Counted from the stretch's first letter, positions 36,507 through 46,184 are shown. The stretch is DNA of 64,000 nucleotides from Vibrio sp. 10N.286.49.B1 (GCF_002873335.1 NZ_MCUW01000012.1:124001-188000); one strand, 5' to 3'. Notes: generated by a model from the letters alone, not told the origin. Numbers and translations: made by a program.

Positions 36507-38051
36507 CTATTTATTAGGCGATTCCTGAAGCTTCTCCATTACCTGGTCCAAACTAAAGCTCGCCGCTTTTTGGCGTGGTGGAAACTCTTTAAATGTTTGC
36601 AAGAATTCTCCCACATACGCTTGCGCCGGAACAAACATATAAGCATGGTCAAGAAGCCAATCGTAATAAGTGTTCGAGGTAATGTCTGCGTTTTCGTACG
36701 GGTCCATACGTAAGTTAAACAATTTAGGCAGGCGTAATGTCACAAATGGTTCCGACCAAATTTGCATCGTCCCTGTTGCTCTTTGCTCCATAAATACCGC
36801 TTTCCATTGGTTGTAACGCAACGCAGCCAGGTCACCATCATCTGTGAAATAGAAAATTTCCGAGCGACGTCCCTTCTCTTCTTCACCGGTTAAATACGGT
36901 AAGAAGTTATAGCCATCAAGGTGTACCTTGAAGGTCTTATTACCCGCCTGATGGCCTTTCAGCAATTTTTCTTTTATCTGATCATCGCCTGCCGCGGCGA
37001 CAAACGTAGGCATCCAGTCCATATGATGCATAATCTCGTTAGACACTGTGCCGGCTTCAATCTTACCTGGCCAGCGGACCATCGCTGGTACTCGATATGC
37101 GCCTTCCCAGTTGGTATTTTTCTCACCTCGGAATGGCGTTGTCCCTGCATCTGGCCATGAATTCATATGTGGGCCATTATCAGTAGAGTAGAACACAATG
37201 GTATTGTCTTTGATGCCCAAGTCATCCACTTGTTTTAATAACTCACCGACGTGGCTATCGTGCTCAACCATGGCATCTGCGTAATAACTGATGCCCGTTT
37301 TACCTAGATTCTCATCTTTGACGTGGGTCCGAAAATGCATCCGAGTCGCATTCCACCAAACAAAAAATGGCTTCTCTGCTTTAACCGCTCGTTCCATGAA
37401 GTCCAGAGCGACTTCCAGTGTTTCTTCATCAACGGTTTCCATACGCTTACGCGTGAGTGGCCCCGTATCCTCAATCTTGCCATCCGCATACGACTTAATT
37501 ACACCACGTGGACCAAATTTCTTTCGAAACTCAGGATCTTTAGGGTAATCAATATTCTCAGGCTCTTCCTCCGCATTTAAATGATAGAGGTTTCCAAAAA
37601 ATTCATCGAAGCCATGTGCTGTCGGTAGAAATTCATCCTTATCACCTAAATGATTCTTACCAAACTGACCGGTCATGTACCCCATAGGCTTCAATAATTC
37701 AGCAATGGTCGCGTCTTCTGCCTGAAGACCAATATCGGCCCCTGGTAACCCCACTTTACTTAAACCCGTTCTCAACACACTTTGGCCGGTAATAAAAGTA
37801 GAACGACCGGCAGTACAAGACTGCTCGGCGTAATAATCGGTAAACATCATGCCTTCTTTTGCAATACTATCGATGTTCGGTGTTTTATACCCCATTAAGC
37901 CAAATGAGTAAGCACTGACGTTCGTTTGACCAATATCATCACCCCAGATTACAAGAATATTTGGCTTTTCTGCTGCCATGCTGCTTGTCGCACCCATAAT
38001 GGCGACGGTTAGTACTGCTAATTGGCGTTTAACGCCATACTTCGCTGTCAT
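36507..38051 (-). CDS. Periplasmic arylsulfatase, formylglycine type
   Basis: Hydrolyses sulfate esters in the periplasm. 514 aa with a signal peptide (cleavage after SSMAA). It has the metal site NILVIWGDDIG (Asp38/Asp39) and the maturation motif C79-T-A-G-R83, whose Cys is converted to formylglycine. Downstream are the GKNHLGD and FFVWWNATRMH segments and the second metal-site region STDNGPH. No sulfatase-modifying enzyme (FGE or anSME) is in the window, so maturation must rely on one elsewhere. Natural substrate unknown, possibly an algal sulfated compound. Confidence 0.92.
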   Translation of the reverse strand: MTAKYGVKRQLAVLTVAIMGATSSMAAEKPNILVIWGDDIGQTNVSAYSFGLMGYKTPNIDSIAKEGMMFTDYYAEQSCTAGRSTFITGQSVLRTGLSKVGLPGADIGLQAEDATIAELLKPMGYMTGQFGKNHLGDKDEFLPTAHGFDEFFGNLYHLNAEEEPENIDYPKDPEFRKKFGPRGVIKSYADGKIEDTGPLTRKRMETVDEETLEVALDFMERAVKAEKPFFVWWNATRMHFRTHVKDENLGKTGISYYADAMVEHDSHVGELLKQVDDLGIKDNTIVFYSTDNGPHMNSWPDAGTTPFRGEKNTNWEGAYRVPAMVRWPGKIEAGTVSNEIMHHMDWMPTFVAAAGDDQIKEKLLKGHQAGNKTFKVHLDGYNFLPYLTGEEEKGRRSEIFYFTDDGDLAALRYNQWKAVFMEQRATGTMQIWSEPFVTLRLPKLFNLRMDPYENADITSNTYYDWLLDHAYMFVPAQAYVGEFLQTFKEFPPRQKAASFSLDQVMEKLQESPNK

Positions 38052-38260
38052 AGAGACCTCTACACGTTATCGTTATTTGCATCCTGCATAACAACGTATA
38101 GCTTACATTTCATACAATCGCGAACGTTCTAACTTATTAAGTTTATTATCATAACGGCGCCACATAGAGGGCATGAATGGCACTTTAAATATCTTTAATT
38201 TAAAGAACTAACGATAAAACTCATTGAAAACTGAACGATGCTGCCTTACAAGCATGATAA

Positions 38261-38806
38261 TTAATCACTTTGCTCTTCTACTTCAATATCTTCGATGCTA
38301 TACAGAATGGACTCTAACACCTTAATATTTTCTTTATCAGAAACTCCCGCTGCTAAAAACAATTTTTGGGCTAAGTTGTTTGACTCTCGACTCGCCATGC
38401 TTGCATACCAAGGGTATAAATTTAACGAGGACAAATAGAGGTCATCAATTATTTCCATCATTTGTTTCGTTACATTCGGTTCTGACTGACTACTTTCTAT
38501 GCCCTCTATGATCAACTGGTTCATTCTTCCTGTTTCTCTTTCAATAATCGAGTCGATTGCAGAATGGTAATGGACCCAGCGGTGATGTTGCGTTAATTGA
38601 CCATCTAGAAATCGAAGTGTAGCAATCAACTTCAATTTGTCAGATAACGTCTTATTCACAAAACCTCTGACACGTTCATACGTCACATTTGCCATCGCTT
38701 CCCCACAACAGCTCATGGTACCCACACTTCGATTAGTTATTGTGGCCCGTTGTTTACAAACTCGACATTCTAACGTGTCATATAGGTATACTTCATCGAC
38801 TCTCAT
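38261..38806 (-). CDS. Protein with desulforedoxin-like N-terminal metal site
   Basis: 181-aa cytosolic protein. Residues about 13-37 read ECRVCKQRATITNRSVGTMSCCGEAM. The CxxC followed after 15-20 residues by CCGxxM is the iron-binding knuckle of desulforedoxin and of the desulfoferrodoxin N-terminal domain. The remaining 140 residues are helical, with HHRWVHYHS and several Glu/His positions, but I do not recognise the fold. The desulfoferrodoxin catalytic (neelaredoxin) domain is absent. It is upstream of the sulfatase gene on the same strand with a 209-bp gap, and probably separate. Confidence 0.6.
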   Translation of the reverse strand: MRVDEVYLYDTLECRVCKQRATITNRSVGTMSCCGEAMANVTYERVRGFVNKTLSDKLKLIATLRFLDGQLTQHHRWVHYHSAIDSIIERETGRMNQLIIEGIESSQSEPNVTKQMMEIIDDLYLSSLNLYPWYASMASRESNNLAQKLFLAAGVSDKENIKVLESILYSIEDIEVEEQSD

Positions 38807-38893
38807 ATCTCACCTTTTAACCAATATTCATAATTTTAAATGCGTACAACATTACATATTTCAGCAGTACTAATTAACGCTCAGTATTGCCAG

Positions 38894-40063
38894 TTAAATC
38901 CCAGTGCCTACCTGAAAATACACGGCTCGATCTTCTTCGCTTTTTGCAATATCGATGCCCACTCGCAAACCATATCGACGTGCAATAAGGTATCTCACCC
39001 CCGTCCCGTAGCTGTAATGACGGTCATCCTTAAAAAGCTCGTTCGTCGCATCCGTTGCCGATCCAACGCCACCAAATAATGATGTCGACCAACGGTTCGT
39101 TATCTTGTACGTAACCTGGGTTTCCACTGACGCGGTTGATGTACCTTGATAGCGGTTTCGACCAATGCCTCGAAGTTCAATATCGGGATAGGCTGGCGGA
39201 GGTAATAACCGTTCATCGGTAGACAATGTATTGTATTGAGCCTTTATCGCCCCATCCCACTGTTTTGCTAATGGAAAATATTGAACAGCTTGTACTTTGA
39301 ACGTTTGGTAGTCATAGTCACTACCGATACTGTCGTCGTAGACTTGGTATTTCGCGGTATAATCTCCACCAGCGGTTGGATATAGGAAGCTATTCCTCGT
39401 ATCGTATTCCGCGATAAGGCCCAGTCCAGAAACATTCGGATTAGTATTCAACCAGCTCGTGGCAATTTGATTAATCTTGTCTGCATCGACAACACTCAAC
39501 TTTGGCTTCACAAATTGCTGGGTGAACCCAAGGAAAAGTGGCGTATCGGCAATTCTAAATTGTATTTTTTGCATGACACCACCACCGTTCATGCTCATCT
39601 CAAAACCATCAGAATCAGCACCTGCCAAAGGCGTGTAAAAATTCATATGAATATCGCCGTAAAATGCACCGCCTAGATAACGAATGCTGTCTTTTTTCCA
39701 GGTCTGACGGTGACCAACAAAGCCGCCCCATGTGCCATTTTGTGTTCCAAATGCACCTACAACGCTAATGCCCGGTGTCATTAATTTTGCACCACCATTA
39801 AGTGACTGTTGTGCTTCTTTTTTGCGCTTGGCTTTTTGGTTATCTGATTCATGCAAAAATACGCCCATCATTCCGCCGCCATATCCTAGGGCTGGTTCCG
39901 TTATAACGATCGGTACAGGCAAAAAACCGTAAGCGTTTTCCGCAAGGTATTCTCCCATGTCTAATTTATTATCAACGGGATCGGTAAAACTAACTGCAAG
40001 ACAATGGAAGCTAAACAAGCTGAAAAGAGCCAATGTGATGAATCGTGTGTAGCGCATTTGCAT
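38894..40063 (-). CDS. Outer-membrane beta-barrel protein, BamA/surface antigen D15-like
   Basis: About 390 aa with a signal peptide (MRYTRFITLALFSLFSFHCLA). The mature protein has alternating strands, a glycine-rich N-terminal segment (LPVPIVITEPALGYGGGMMGVFL) and a barrel end (RYGLRVGIDIAKSEEDRAVYFQVGTGI). This pattern matches stand-alone Omp85-type barrels without POTRA domains. The ATG at 40063 is chosen over an upstream TTG; an ATG 6 nt later is also possible. Role unknown, perhaps lipid or protein export. Confidence 0.8.
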   Translation of the reverse strand: MQMRYTRFITLALFSLFSFHCLAVSFTDPVDNKLDMGEYLAENAYGFLPVPIVITEPALGYGGGMMGVFLHESDNQKAKRKKEAQQSLNGGAKLMTPGISVVGAFGTQNGTWGGFVGHRQTWKKDSIRYLGGAFYGDIHMNFYTPLAGADSDGFEMSMNGGGVMQKIQFRIADTPLFLGFTQQFVKPKLSVVDADKINQIATSWLNTNPNVSGLGLIAEYDTRNSFLYPTAGGDYTAKYQVYDDSIGSDYDYQTFKVQAVQYFPLAKQWDGAIKAQYNTLSTDERLLPPPAYPDIELRGIGRNRYQGTSTASVETQVTYKITNRWSTSLFGGVGSATDATNELFKDDRHYSYGTGVRYLIARRYGLRVGIDIAKSEEDRAVYFQVGTGI

Positions 40064-40378
40064 GGTTCTCAAAGAATAGATGGCTACATGCTACATTTGG
40101 GGGGAATATTGAGCGATAGAATGAGGCTAAAAAGCCAATTAAGTGCTGTTTATCGATGTATTGGTTTCAAGGGTTTAAATACGTATTGAAATGAAACTTA
40201 TCTTTTACGTCATATTTTTATAGTAAAAAATCGAAGTCCCATATTCAGTTAAAGTTAGCGAATCATAAATAAATAAGCGCATGACCCTAATTGCAGACCC
40301 ATGTCGCCTAATACATAAACTTCGCCTCATCTATATCGTGACACTAGACGGCCAGAATGGAAGAAAGCACCACCTACA
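40064..40378. other. Intergenic region between two minus-strand genes
   Basis: About 300 bp with no gene, hairpin or repeat that I can support. It should contain the promoter of the outer-membrane protein gene and the end of the LysR gene transcript. Confidence 0.5.
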
Positions 40379-41305
40379 TCATAGGTCCTTTTCAGGCTCT
40401 AGTAACAATGAGATCTCCTCAACAGCCGCAACAATTGCCTGTCGGAACCACTCATGACCCGTATCTTTATTTTGAGAGTGATGCCATGTCATATAAACAG
40501 GCACTTTCTTTGTTTCAAAAGGGACAGGGAAAGTATTGAGACCCAGCGCATCGGCGTATTTTTTTCCATGCCATCGACTAGTAACGCATAGCCAATCGGT
40601 TTCCGCGGTGAGCGCTAGCGCCGTAATATTCGATCCAGTTGCATACGCAATTTTTCTTTCTGGTAGCGTCATTGTCGATAAGGACTCAAGCAAGAGCGTA
40701 TTCAACCTTCCCGTTCGCCAAATTATATGAGCTTCATTAACAAAACTATCTAATGTTAGCTCTGTTTGCACTCGTGGATGCTGTTTCCTAACGGCAACTA
40801 ATAACTCCTGCTCAAACAAAAGCTGATTATGATAGCCGTGGTCTTGCAATGGAACGGTTGCCAAAATCACATCCACTTTACGGCGAATTAAGTCATTTTG
40901 TCGGTCTTGTTCATCAAGATGTTCAACATCTGCTTTGATGTTAATGTTCGGTGCATGTTGTTTCTTGTAATTCGTTAGTGGTGGCACAATCAACAGATCA
41001 ATGTCTTTATGGCTTGAGATTCTAAAGGTTCGCTGGCTGACATTTGGATCGAATGCCTTCCTTGATTTAGCCCCATTAAGAAGAAAAGACAACGGTTCTT
41101 GTATTTCGGCATGCAGCTCTATGGCAAAATTAGTGGGTACGATCCCTCTTCCTTGCCTCACAAAAAGCGGGTCCTGGTATTGGTCACGAAGTCGATTAAG
41201 TGAATGACTGATCGCTGGCGCCGTTATGTTCAGTACGTCCGCAGCCGCATTTACACTTTGCGTCTTCATCACTGCATCAAATGCTTTTAAAAGATTTAAG
41301 TCCAT
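40379..41305 (-). CDS. LysR-family transcriptional regulator
   Basis: 308-aa LTTR from the ATG giving MDLNLLKAFDAVMKTQSVNAAADVLNITAPAISHSLNRLRDQ (read in pieces), the winged helix at residues 1-60. A GTG 12 nt upstream is in frame but less family-like. The effector domain has the usual two-lobe layout. It is the NodD/PP2551-like subgroup by the QDPLFVRQGRGIVPT wing. Target unknown; the nearest same-strand operon is the upstream GH1/BglK pair. Confidence 0.88.
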   Translation of the reverse strand: MDLNLLKAFDAVMKTQSVNAAADVLNITAPAISHSLNRLRDQYQDPLFVRQGRGIVPTNFAIELHAEIQEPLSFLLNGAKSRKAFDPNVSQRTFRISSHKDIDLLIVPPLTNYKKQHAPNINIKADVEHLDEQDRQNDLIRRKVDVILATVPLQDHGYHNQLLFEQELLVAVRKQHPRVQTELTLDSFVNEAHIIWRTGRLNTLLLESLSTMTLPERKIAYATGSNITALALTAETDWLCVTSRWHGKKYADALGLNTFPVPFETKKVPVYMTWHHSQNKDTGHEWFRQAIVAAVEEISLLLEPEKDL

Positions 41306-41512
41306 AACCGCTCTCACTAATGATTTGTAATAGGCACAGAGTTAATACTAGATTAAATCCGTCGTTATCATAGATTGATTCTGATAGGTTTTTTATGTGT
41401 GCATCACTTTTTGAGAACGTTGACGTTAAGCCAATAGGAAACCTAAAATAAACCCTAACCACCACTAATACCCCGTAAATTGCATACTACGGGGTAGACT
41501 TCTTATGATTCG

Positions 41513-42910
41513 TTAATCGCGCAATATCCCTGTGGTCGCAAGCTCTTTAAACCACAATCCATGCTGCTTCAAGATTCTGTTGCCCGTTTCAAGATCCAAG
41601 CGATAAAACCCATAGCGGCGCTTAAAGGAATTTGTCCAAGACCAATTGTCAATAAACGTCCACTGATGTACACCGAAACAACTTGCTCCATCTTCAAGCG
41701 AACGATGAAGCTGAACAAGATGTTCTTTCATGAGATTGGTTCGGAAACTGTCGTCAATAATGCCATTGTCATCCGGTTTACCTTCCGATGCCTCATCCAT
41801 TGCGATACCAATTTCTGCAAGGAACCAAGGTATATTGTCGTAGTTTTGTTTGATATTCATGGCAATATCATAAATCGCCGTCGGTAGGATCTCGTTGTTA
41901 TCACGGTATGGATTAAAGCGCCCCTCAGGATTCACATAGTTTTCGAAATAGACCTCCGGTGTGAAATAATCTAACTCGTACTCGCTTTCACGGGCTTGAA
42001 CACGGCGCGGGACATAATAATTCACCCCTAGAAATTCTATTTTTGCCGACGTGATGGTTGCAAGTTCATCTTTAGATGTTTCGGGCATGACACCGTGCTC
42101 AGAAAAAATATCACACAGCTCTTTTGGTATTTCGTTTTTCACCATTGGATCAAGAAAACTGCGATTAAACAGCAGATCAGCATACCAAGCCGCTTTCTGG
42201 TCGTCTTCACGATCATCGCGAGTATAAGAAGGGGTAAGATTTAAGACCACCCCGATTTTTGTGTCTTCTAGTCCAAGATTATGAAATTCATGTACAGCTC
42301 TCGCGTGGGCAAGAATAATGTTGTAACCCACTTGAACCGCTAGTTTGCCGTCTTTTTTGCATGGATAATGAAAATCGTATAGATACCCCCCTTCCACAGG
42401 GACGATCGGTTCATTGAATGTAATCCAATATTTGACCTTATTCCCAAATAACTGGAACGCTGTTTTTGCATACTCGACATATAGATCGACCACTTTTTTT
42501 GATTCAAAACCACCAAACTTTTCTTGAAGTTCCGCTGGCATATCAAAATGATAAAGATTCATCATTGGTTCAATACCATTCGCGATCATCTCGTCTAGGT
42601 ACCGATGATAGAAACGCACTGCATCAGGACAAACCTCGCCTGTTTCGTAGTTTTTAATTAGGCGGGACCATTGAATTGATGTGCGGAAAGAGTTGAAACC
42701 GATGTTTTTCATTAGCTGAACATCTTCTTCATAGCGGTGGTAAGTGTCCGTCACAACTTGTGAACCAATACCACGAAAAAACCGCTCTGGTGATTGTTGG
42801 TGCCATACATCCCATATCGAATCGTTGGCTTTATTCGCTACCCCTTCGGTTTGGATTCCAGACGCGGCAGCGCCCCATTTAAAATCATGTGGAAACGTCA
42901 ATTTCGTCAT
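41513..42910 (-). CDS. GH1 beta-glucosidase or 6-phospho-beta-glucosidase
   Basis: 465-aa family 1 glycoside hydrolase. The acid/base motif WITFNEP is intact. The nucleophile motif reads FLAEIGIA instead of the usual TENG, so the Glu is kept but the following Asn is Ile. The C-terminal WTFIDNWSWTNSFKRRYGF has the Ser and Tyr that bind the 6-phosphate in phospho-glycosidases. It lies 4 nt after a BglK-type kinase that could supply phosphorylated disaccharide, so the phospho-specific reading is preferred. It is a diverged paralogue of the GH1 at 51269. Confidence 0.85.
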   Translation of the reverse strand: MTKLTFPHDFKWGAAASGIQTEGVANKANDSIWDVWHQQSPERFFRGIGSQVVTDTYHRYEEDVQLMKNIGFNSFRTSIQWSRLIKNYETGEVCPDAVRFYHRYLDEMIANGIEPMMNLYHFDMPAELQEKFGGFESKKVVDLYVEYAKTAFQLFGNKVKYWITFNEPIVPVEGGYLYDFHYPCKKDGKLAVQVGYNIILAHARAVHEFHNLGLEDTKIGVVLNLTPSYTRDDREDDQKAAWYADLLFNRSFLDPMVKNEIPKELCDIFSEHGVMPETSKDELATITSAKIEFLGVNYYVPRRVQARESEYELDYFTPEVYFENYVNPEGRFNPYRDNNEILPTAIYDIAMNIKQNYDNIPWFLAEIGIAMDEASEGKPDDNGIIDDSFRTNLMKEHLVQLHRSLEDGASCFGVHQWTFIDNWSWTNSFKRRYGFYRLDLETGNRILKQHGLWFKELATTGILRD

Positions 42911-42914
42911 CTTA

Positions 42915-43808
42915 TTAACCTTGCTTATTCATATAATGTTTTAACGCGCCAATCAAATTAGCGTCGTTACCAAATTTCGTGACTTTGAGGACTGGTCGAA
43001 CCTTAGCAATCTGTATGTCGGCCAAAATACAATCTAACTTGTGATTGATGAGCGCTAAGAGATCATGTCGGCGACTGATTGCGCCGCCAATGATGATGAC
43101 TTCTGGGTCGATACTGTATTGAATGTTATAGAGCCCAGTCGCTAAATAGCCGATCCACTGATCCACAACCTGAACGATCTCAGGATGTTGTTGCTCATAC
43201 ATCTCGAATACTTTGAGGCCATTCAGTGTTTCAACCGATACGCTCAATGCACTTGCAGCAAGTTCAACGAGCGCTAACGTCGATGCCAGATACCCTAACG
43301 TAATAGGCTTCCCATCTCGGTACTCCATGATGCTAAATCCGAATTCGCCACCGTGTAAGTGGTGCCCTTTCATGATCTGCTGATGAGTGACAATCGCGCC
43401 ACCAACCCCTGTACCAATGACGACCAATGCAAAATGATTGGAATCGCTACCCGCTCCCAGCCAAGACTCAGCCAAGGCGGCGCAGCAGGCATCATTTTCC
43501 AGTTCTGTCGGCAAACCAAAACGGTCTTCATACAGCGATTTAACATCAAAGCCATGGATATACGGCAAAGCGCTACCACCATGGATAATCCCGGTGTCGA
43601 CATCCACCGCACCACACGTGCTCACGGCTATACCCAAAATGTTATATTTGATTCGATATTGTTCAAATACCGGCGTAAATGCATCAAGCCACGCCTCGTA
43701 AGTCTTTGCATGGCTTGTCAGCGTGAATCGCTCAACAATTTCCGCATGTCTTGTCATCACAGCGCCTTTGACCGCACTGCCACCAAAATCTAGTACTAAA
43801 TAATTCAT
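42915..43808 (-). CDS. ROK-family sugar kinase, BglK-like beta-glucoside kinase
   Basis: 297-aa ROK kinase with the ATP motif LVLDFGGSAVKGAV at the N-terminus, the ELENDACCAALAE catalytic-Asp segment and IGTGVGGAIV. It lacks the CxCGxxxC zinc motif of hexose-type ROK proteins, as BglK enzymes do. Predicted to phosphorylate cellobiose or other beta-glucosides with ATP for the adjoining GH1. A palindromic operator sits 10 bp upstream of its start. Confidence 0.78.
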   Translation of the reverse strand: MNYLVLDFGGSAVKGAVMTRHAEIVERFTLTSHAKTYEAWLDAFTPVFEQYRIKYNILGIAVSTCGAVDVDTGIIHGGSALPYIHGFDVKSLYEDRFGLPTELENDACCAALAESWLGAGSDSNHFALVVIGTGVGGAIVTHQQIMKGHHLHGGEFGFSIMEYRDGKPITLGYLASTLALVELAASALSVSVETLNGLKVFEMYEQQHPEIVQVVDQWIGYLATGLYNIQYSIDPEVIIIGGAISRRHDLLALINHKLDCILADIQIAKVRPVLKVTKFGNDANLIGALKHYMNKQG

Positions 43809-43818
43809 ACAACCCTTA

Positions 43819-43830
43819 AACCATATGGTT
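43819..43830. promoter_or_regulatory. Palindromic operator AACCATATGGTT upstream of the bglK-GH1 operon
   Basis: The same 12-bp perfect palindrome occurs at 45168-45179 between mak and the GntR gene. It abuts the kinase start, where a bound repressor would block transcription. GntR/UTRA regulators bind short palindromes of this type. Confidence 0.65.
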
Positions 43831-44033
43831 ATAGTTATAAAACATTATGTATTTATATAATTTAGTCAAAATTTTTTCCTGCCTACGGCAACGCAAGCAG
43901 GACTTGTACACCAAACCACCACAATCAAAGTGGTATACTCCGACCTAACACCAAATATAAAGTCCAGATTTAGGTATAAGGTTTGGCTCTGAGAATCACG
44001 ACAACAATCTGAACCTCACCATTCTAAACATTG

Positions 44034-44954
44034 TCATTCTCGACATTGCAATAAAGGTAAAAAGGCCGCGCCACGTACACCCGAGGAGTCACCATGGTGA
44101 TTCTTCACCACTTTGGTTGTCGCGGCTTTAGTAAATGTGTAATTATTGATTTTTTGCTGAACCCTAGGATAAATAGCGTCAACATTTGACATGCCCCCAC
44201 CGAGAACAATCACCTCTGGGTCAATAAAGTTAATAACCGTTGCTAAGGTGCGAGCTAATTGATCACAATAGAGGTCAAGATGTGCAATAGCATCCGCATT
44301 CCCTTGCTCGACAAGTGCCATAATCTGTTTAGAATCCGCTGAGAAATGTTTCTCGCTAAAAGTACGACCAAACCCTGAACCCGATACAAAGCTCTCAGTA
44401 CAATTCATTGAACCGCAGTAACATTCAACTGGCTGACCATCGACAGACTGATTAAAGTTAGGCAGTGGGTTATGCCCCAACTCACCGCCAAGCTTGTTCA
44501 GGCCTGTCACTAAGCCGTTATTAATTATGACGCCGGAGCCACAACCCGTACCGATAATTACGGCAACACACGAATGAAGGGCATCAATAGCCGCCCCATC
44601 TTTAAACTCTGACAACGCTAAGCAATCGGCATCGTTCGCAATCGCAACAGGGACATCAATGTGACGACGTAAATCACCAATAAAGTCGGCACCATTAAGT
44701 ACAGTGACATTAGCGCCTTGCATTAGCCCATCATTGCCAATCGAACCACAGCACCCAATACCAATTGACTCTACATCACCATGAGTTGCCACGTGTTCGA
44801 TCACGCTCAATACGGATTGTAAGAATGCGGCATAGCTCGATGTGTTGGTCGGCTCTCGATACGTCACTAACGTTTGGTATGTGGGACTGTTGGCTTGTTG
44901 GATTAACCCAACCCCTTCAATTTTAGTTCCGCCAATATCTAAACCTACAATCAT
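44034..44954 (-). CDS. mak: ROK-family fructokinase (Mak-like)
   Basis: 306-aa kinase from the ATG giving MIVGLDIGGTKIEGVGL; 25 upstream codons are not family-like. Phosphate motif DIGGTK, catalytic Asp in ANDADC, IIGTGCGSGV, and the zinc site GHNPLP...CYCGSMNCTESFVSG are as in E. coli Mak, which phosphorylates fructose and, less well, mannose. Together with ManA downstream it would feed fructose and mannose into fructose-6-phosphate. N-acetylhexosamine kinase activity is the main alternative. Confidence 0.8.
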   Translation of the reverse strand: MIVGLDIGGTKIEGVGLIQQANSPTYQTLVTYREPTNTSSYAAFLQSVLSVIEHVATHGDVESIGIGCCGSIGNDGLMQGANVTVLNGADFIGDLRRHIDVPVAIANDADCLALSEFKDGAAIDALHSCVAVIIGTGCGSGVIINNGLVTGLNKLGGELGHNPLPNFNQSVDGQPVECYCGSMNCTESFVSGSGFGRTFSEKHFSADSKQIMALVEQGNADAIAHLDLYCDQLARTLATVINFIDPEVIVLGGGMSNVDAIYPRVQQKINNYTFTKAATTKVVKNHHGDSSGVRGAAFLPLLQCRE

Positions 44955-45164
44955 AGTTTTTCTCAACTTCACGGTGAACGATACCGCCTCAATGCGTTGC
45001 CATATCGTCCAGATAGTTTGATGACTCATCTAACGCCATAATCAAAGCATAACCCTGACGTTTGATGAACTTGTGAAACTAATAGACCAGATATCACCGC
45101 GTTAGGACAGCGCACGCATTTAAAAACACTAGCCACGTCACACAAAGGAATACTCTTTTAAAAA

Positions 45165-45182
45165 AATAACCATATGGTTATT
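45165..45182. promoter_or_regulatory. Perfect 18-bp palindromic operator in the mak/gntR divergent region
   Basis: AATAACCATATGGTTATT is a perfect palindrome whose 12-bp core matches the site in front of the bglK operon. It lies between the divergent mak and GntR genes. Confidence 0.7.
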
Positions 45183-45220
45183 GATATGCAAAACATATAG
45201 CTTTAGCTTGGTACAATACT

Positions 45221-45298
45221 TTATTATGTACCGAGTACCTTATTATCTACCGAGTACCTTTATCATCTACCGGGTACCTTTATTATGTAGCGCTTACC
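45221..45298. repeat. Four imperfect 19-bp direct repeats upstream of the GntR gene
   Basis: Units near TTATTATGTACCGAGTACC start at 45221, 45240, 45260 and 45280, with the last two spaced by one extra T. The fourth is degenerate. Each of the first units contains a GTAC-N3-GTAC or similar dyad. A 67-codon frame across them is an artefact of the repeats. Confidence 0.8.
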
Positions 45299-45476
45299 GC
45301 ATGCCCTCGATTTATTATTCGGGTATGGCGAGTCACCTAAAGGTGTGGCAACTATACAAGGTCTATATGGGGAGCCTAATGTAAGGCGAGAGCTACCAAA
45401 CTCCGTAAAGTAAATGGAACCAACAGCGAACGACAGAATGCGTGTTGTTATCGCACATCCAACAATGGAAAACGTA

Positions 45477-46184
45477 ATGGTCAAATATCTAGATATCTAC
45501 GCAACAGTGAAGGAACGTATCTTTGCGGGCCACTACAAATCAAACGCAAAGCTTCCTGATGGCACCTCATTGGCAAACGAGTTCAGTTGCAGTGAACTCA
45601 CCATCAAAAAAGCGTTGGATATTTTAGTCAATGATGGCTTAGTGGTTCGTAAGCGTGGCTCTGGCTCTTATGTCAAACAGCCGCCGCTCAATACGCAAAC
45701 GCCTAAACATTTATACGGCACAAAAGCCAACGCCGAGGCCATTGGTCAAACCGTAAAGACCCAGGTGCTTAATTATTCTGTCGAACCTGCCAGTGACTTT
45801 TTAGCGCAGCGCCTCAACTGCCAAGAAGGCGATATGCTTTATCACATCACTCGCGTTCGAATCTTGGATAACAATCCAAATGTCATCGAAGACACCTACA
45901 TGCCGATTAATGTCATTACAGGTTTATCGAAACAACATATTGAGAATTCAATCTACGACTACATCGGCAACGAACTTGGTCTTAAAATTCACAGCTCTAC
46001 GTTAGAAATTACCGTGATTCCTGCCTCAGAACTAGAAGCTGAACACATGAATTTATCGGTGGGTGATTCCGTCGTCAATGTCGAACAAGTTGTCTACTTA
46101 GATAACGGAGATACCTTCGAGTATTCCAACGTTAAGCACCTGTGCGAGAACTTTAAGTTTTCAACTAATTTCGTAAAAATGTAA
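45477..46184 (+). CDS. GntR-family regulator with UTRA domain
   Basis: 235-aa repressor: winged helix at residues about 4-70 (YLDIYATVKERIFAGHYKSN through KRGSGSYVKQ) and a UTRA ligand domain (about 90-235, EGDMLYHITRVRI, EDTYMPINV, VVNVEQVVYLDNG). Such regulators usually sense phosphorylated sugars. The ATG at 45477 has GGAA 6 nt upstream. An ATG 12 nt earlier and a longer frame lack an RBS. Its likely operator is AACCATATGGTT, present beside it and at the bglK promoter. Confidence 0.9.
   Translation: MVKYLDIYATVKERIFAGHYKSNAKLPDGTSLANEFSCSELTIKKALDILVNDGLVVRKRGSGSYVKQPPLNTQTPKHLYGTKANAEAIGQTVKTQVLNYSVEPASDFLAQRLNCQEGDMLYHITRVRILDNNPNVIEDTYMPINVITGLSKQHIENSIYDYIGNELGLKIHSSTLEITVIPASELEAEHMNLSVGDSVVNVEQVVYLDNGDTFEYSNVKHLCENFKFSTNFVKM

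Noticed and set aside
45181..45384. 67-codon plus-strand frame with YRVPYY-type repeats
   Set aside because: It is produced by the direct repeat array and overlaps likely regulatory DNA.
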